This document shows positions 32,889 through 34,173 of a stretch of 34,173 bases of DNA, one piece after another. The notes under the pieces were generated by a model. It made no database searches and was not told the origin of the DNA. It saw nothing but the letters and a program-made list of their open reading frames with translations. How positions within the stretch are numbered: the first letter of the stretch is position 1; the number at the start of each line of letters is the position of its first letter. The DNA is from Bacteroidota bacterium (lineage in GTDB: Bacteria > Bacteroidota > Bacteroidia > Bacteroidales > UBA1402), in NCBI GenBank assembly GCA_030706285.1, contig JAUZOU010000004.1:1-34173 (forward strand), read 5' to 3'. Both the position numbers and the translations under genes were made by a program.

Positions 32889-34173
32889 TTAGAAGGCCAT
32901 TTTCAAACCGACTGTCCAGGTACGGCCAAAACCGTAATAGACTTTGGCTGTTTTCCAAGTGTGGTCAGCGCCATCCGTCGCGTCGGCAATGTAATCCTGG
33001 TTGAACAGATTGTCCACCGTACCATTCACGGAACAATTGTAGTCTCCCATCTTGAAACGGTAAATGGCATTAAAGTCAAATTCACCGGCTGCAGGAATCA
33101 TCCAAGGTTGCTTGAACGTAGCGTCGGAAATTGATGTGCTGACATCGGTAATCTTGAAATAGGAATAATTCCTGTCCCAATAGACATAATCCAATCCGGC
33201 CCGGAAGCCCTTCAACAATTCGTAATTGGCACCCAACGAAGCCGTCGTTTGGGCTGAATTTCCAACATGAATACCTTTCAGGTTGACAGTCATTTTCGCA
33301 TGTTCAGGACTCATCATCGTTACGATGTTTCCTTTCAGATCGACAGGCTGGCCCTCACGATTGTACAAATAGCCGGAAGCATTGCTGGCCCATCGCCAGT
33401 CACCTAACGAAAGCATACCGGTCAATTCAAGCTTGTTCAATGGTCTGGAAGTCATGTCCAGTTCAACTCCTTGATGCAAGGCATCCAGCCCTTCCATATT
33501 GATAACCAGGCTTTCAGGGCTATCGGCATTCTGGGCACGAACCATCGTCTTGTCAATCCATTTGGTCCGATAGACATTCAGATTGGCTGTCAGTATCCTG
33601 GAACGGTAACCATAGCCAAGTTCCATGGAAAAACATTTCTCATTGACTGCGTTCGGATTCGTCATATTGCTTGTTGTAGACTGCAAAAAAGCCCCGCCGG
33701 AGTAGAAAGGCGCTCTTGAAATGATACCGATGTTGGCAAATACATTGCTGTGTTCATCCAGGTTGCAATTGGCTCCCCCTTTGACGGTAAACCCAGGAAA
33801 GCTGACTGTTTTCGATTTGGCGTCAACCCTGTCGTAATAGAACCGGTCATACCGCCAATAACTGGTGTTAGAAACAGAACCTGAAACAAAGGCATTGATG
33901 TTGTCGTAGGTATATTCTGCCTGGCCGAATACTCCTTCTGACAGCACATAGCCATCATAATCGCGATAAACGATGTCACCTACGCCCAATTTCTTGTAGG
34001 CCCAGTCAGATCCGGACACATTGGTTCTGGTCGTATTGTCAATAAAAAAACTGCCCCCGTACAAATCGGTAATGACATTGGTATGTATACCTTTATAATA
34101 ACGGAGGTCCACCCCACCTGAAATTTCCAGGTTCTTGTCTACCTGCTTGGTATATGTCGACAGCAATCCGTAC
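32889..34173 (-). CDS. TonB-dependent outer-membrane receptor, C-terminal part
   Basis: About 427 codons of the 3' part are present; the frame is open at the right edge (YGLLSTYTKQVDKNLEI), so no start can be given and any start inside the window would be wrong. The sequence is the C-terminal half of a TonB-dependent receptor barrel: repeated amphipathic strands, FANIGIISRAPFYSGGAF, ALHQGVELDMTSRPLNKLELTGMLSLGDW, VNGTVDNLFNQDYIADA and a terminal strand WTVGLKMAF ending in Phe. The NLFNQDY motif and length resemble siderophore or vitamin type receptors more than SusC. It forms a pair with the lipoprotein 16 bases downstream. The plug and TonB box lie outside the window. Confidence 0.92.
   Translation of the reverse strand, partial: YGLLSTYTKQVDKNLEISGGVDLRYYKGIHTNVITDLYGGSFFIDNTTRTNVSGSDWAYKKLGVGDIVYRDYDGYVLSEGVFGQAEYTYDNINAFVSGSVSNTSYWRYDRFYYDRVDAKSKTVSFPGFTVKGGANCNLDEHSNVFANIGIISRAPFYSGGAFLQSTTSNMTNPNAVNEKCFSMELGYGYRSRILTANLNVYRTKWIDKTMVRAQNADSPESLVINMEGLDALHQGVELDMTSRPLNKLELTGMLSLGDWRWASNASGYLYNREGQPVDLKGNIVTMMSPEHAKMTVNLKGIHVGNSAQTTASLGANYELLKGFRAGLDYVYWDRNYSYFKITDVSTSISDATFKQPWMIPAAGEFDFNAIYRFKMGDYNCSVNGTVDNLFNQDYIADATDGADHTWKTAKVYYGFGRTWTVGLKMAF

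Noticed and set aside
1..34173. tRNA, rRNA, CRISPR arrays, insertion sequences or phage genes
   Set aside because: I saw no transposase-like protein, spaced identical repeats or tRNA-like cloverleaf; nearly all the sequence is accounted for by the minus-strand genes.
1..34173. A regulator (hybrid two-component, ECF sigma/anti-sigma, AraC or SARP type) for the locus
   Set aside because: None of the genes encodes such a protein, and SusC1 has no STN signalling domain; if a regulator exists it is outside the window.

Overview
The window looks like chromosomal DNA of a member of the phylum Bacteroidota, probably order Bacteroidales. The evidence is two tandem SusC/SusD pairs, lipoprotein signals ending in Cys, Bacteroidota-type promoter motifs (TAnnTTTG), and three proteins ending in type IX secretion (T9SS) sorting domains. 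The T9SS domains argue against typical gut Bacteroides and suggest an environmental or Dysgonomonas/Paludibacter-like lineage (inference). Every gene I can support lies on the minus strand, so transcription runs from the right edge to the left.

Layout from right to left. (1) 34173-31952: the 3' end of a TonB-dependent receptor that is not SusC-like, then a lipoprotein with a choice-of-anchor-J-like domain, closed by a clear intrinsic terminator at 31865-31911. (2) 31860-31563: intergenic leader with an 18-bp inverted repeat and a leader sequence repeated upstream of the first susD. (3) 31562-21856: susC1, susD1, susC2, susD2. SusC2 lacks the usual N-terminal domain and a recognisable TonB box. 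(4) 21828-12053: GH106-like enzyme, a GH99-like TIM-barrel protein with a CBM9-like domain, a short GH78 alpha-L-rhamnosidase, and a GH3 enzyme with a PA14 insert, followed by a weak hairpin. (5) 11860-2491: BglX-type GH3, a second TIM-barrel/CBM9-like protein (T9SS), another GH3, and a third TIM-barrel/CBM9-like protein (T9SS). (6) 2329-917: secreted CBM6-like binding protein (T9SS), then an intrinsic terminator. (7) 780-1: N-terminal third of a fourth GH3, cut by the left edge, with a candidate promoter of its own.

I read this as one large polysaccharide utilization locus. The family set (alpha-L-rhamnosidases GH78 and GH106, plus four GH3 exo-enzymes) points to a glycan or glycoside carrying alpha-L-rhamnose and beta-linked glucose or xylose. 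There is no lyase and no unsaturated uronyl hydrolase. The most novel part is the set of three paralogous proteins sharing a 'DxTN ... NEW(T/V)AG' barrel and a CBM9-like domain. Two carry T9SS domains, so they may be outer-membrane or extracellular depolymerases, while the third lacks one and is probably periplasmic. The exo-acting GH3, GH78 and GH106 enzymes carry ordinary signal peptides and probably finish digestion in the periplasm after SusCD uptake. No transcriptional regulator is present in the window.
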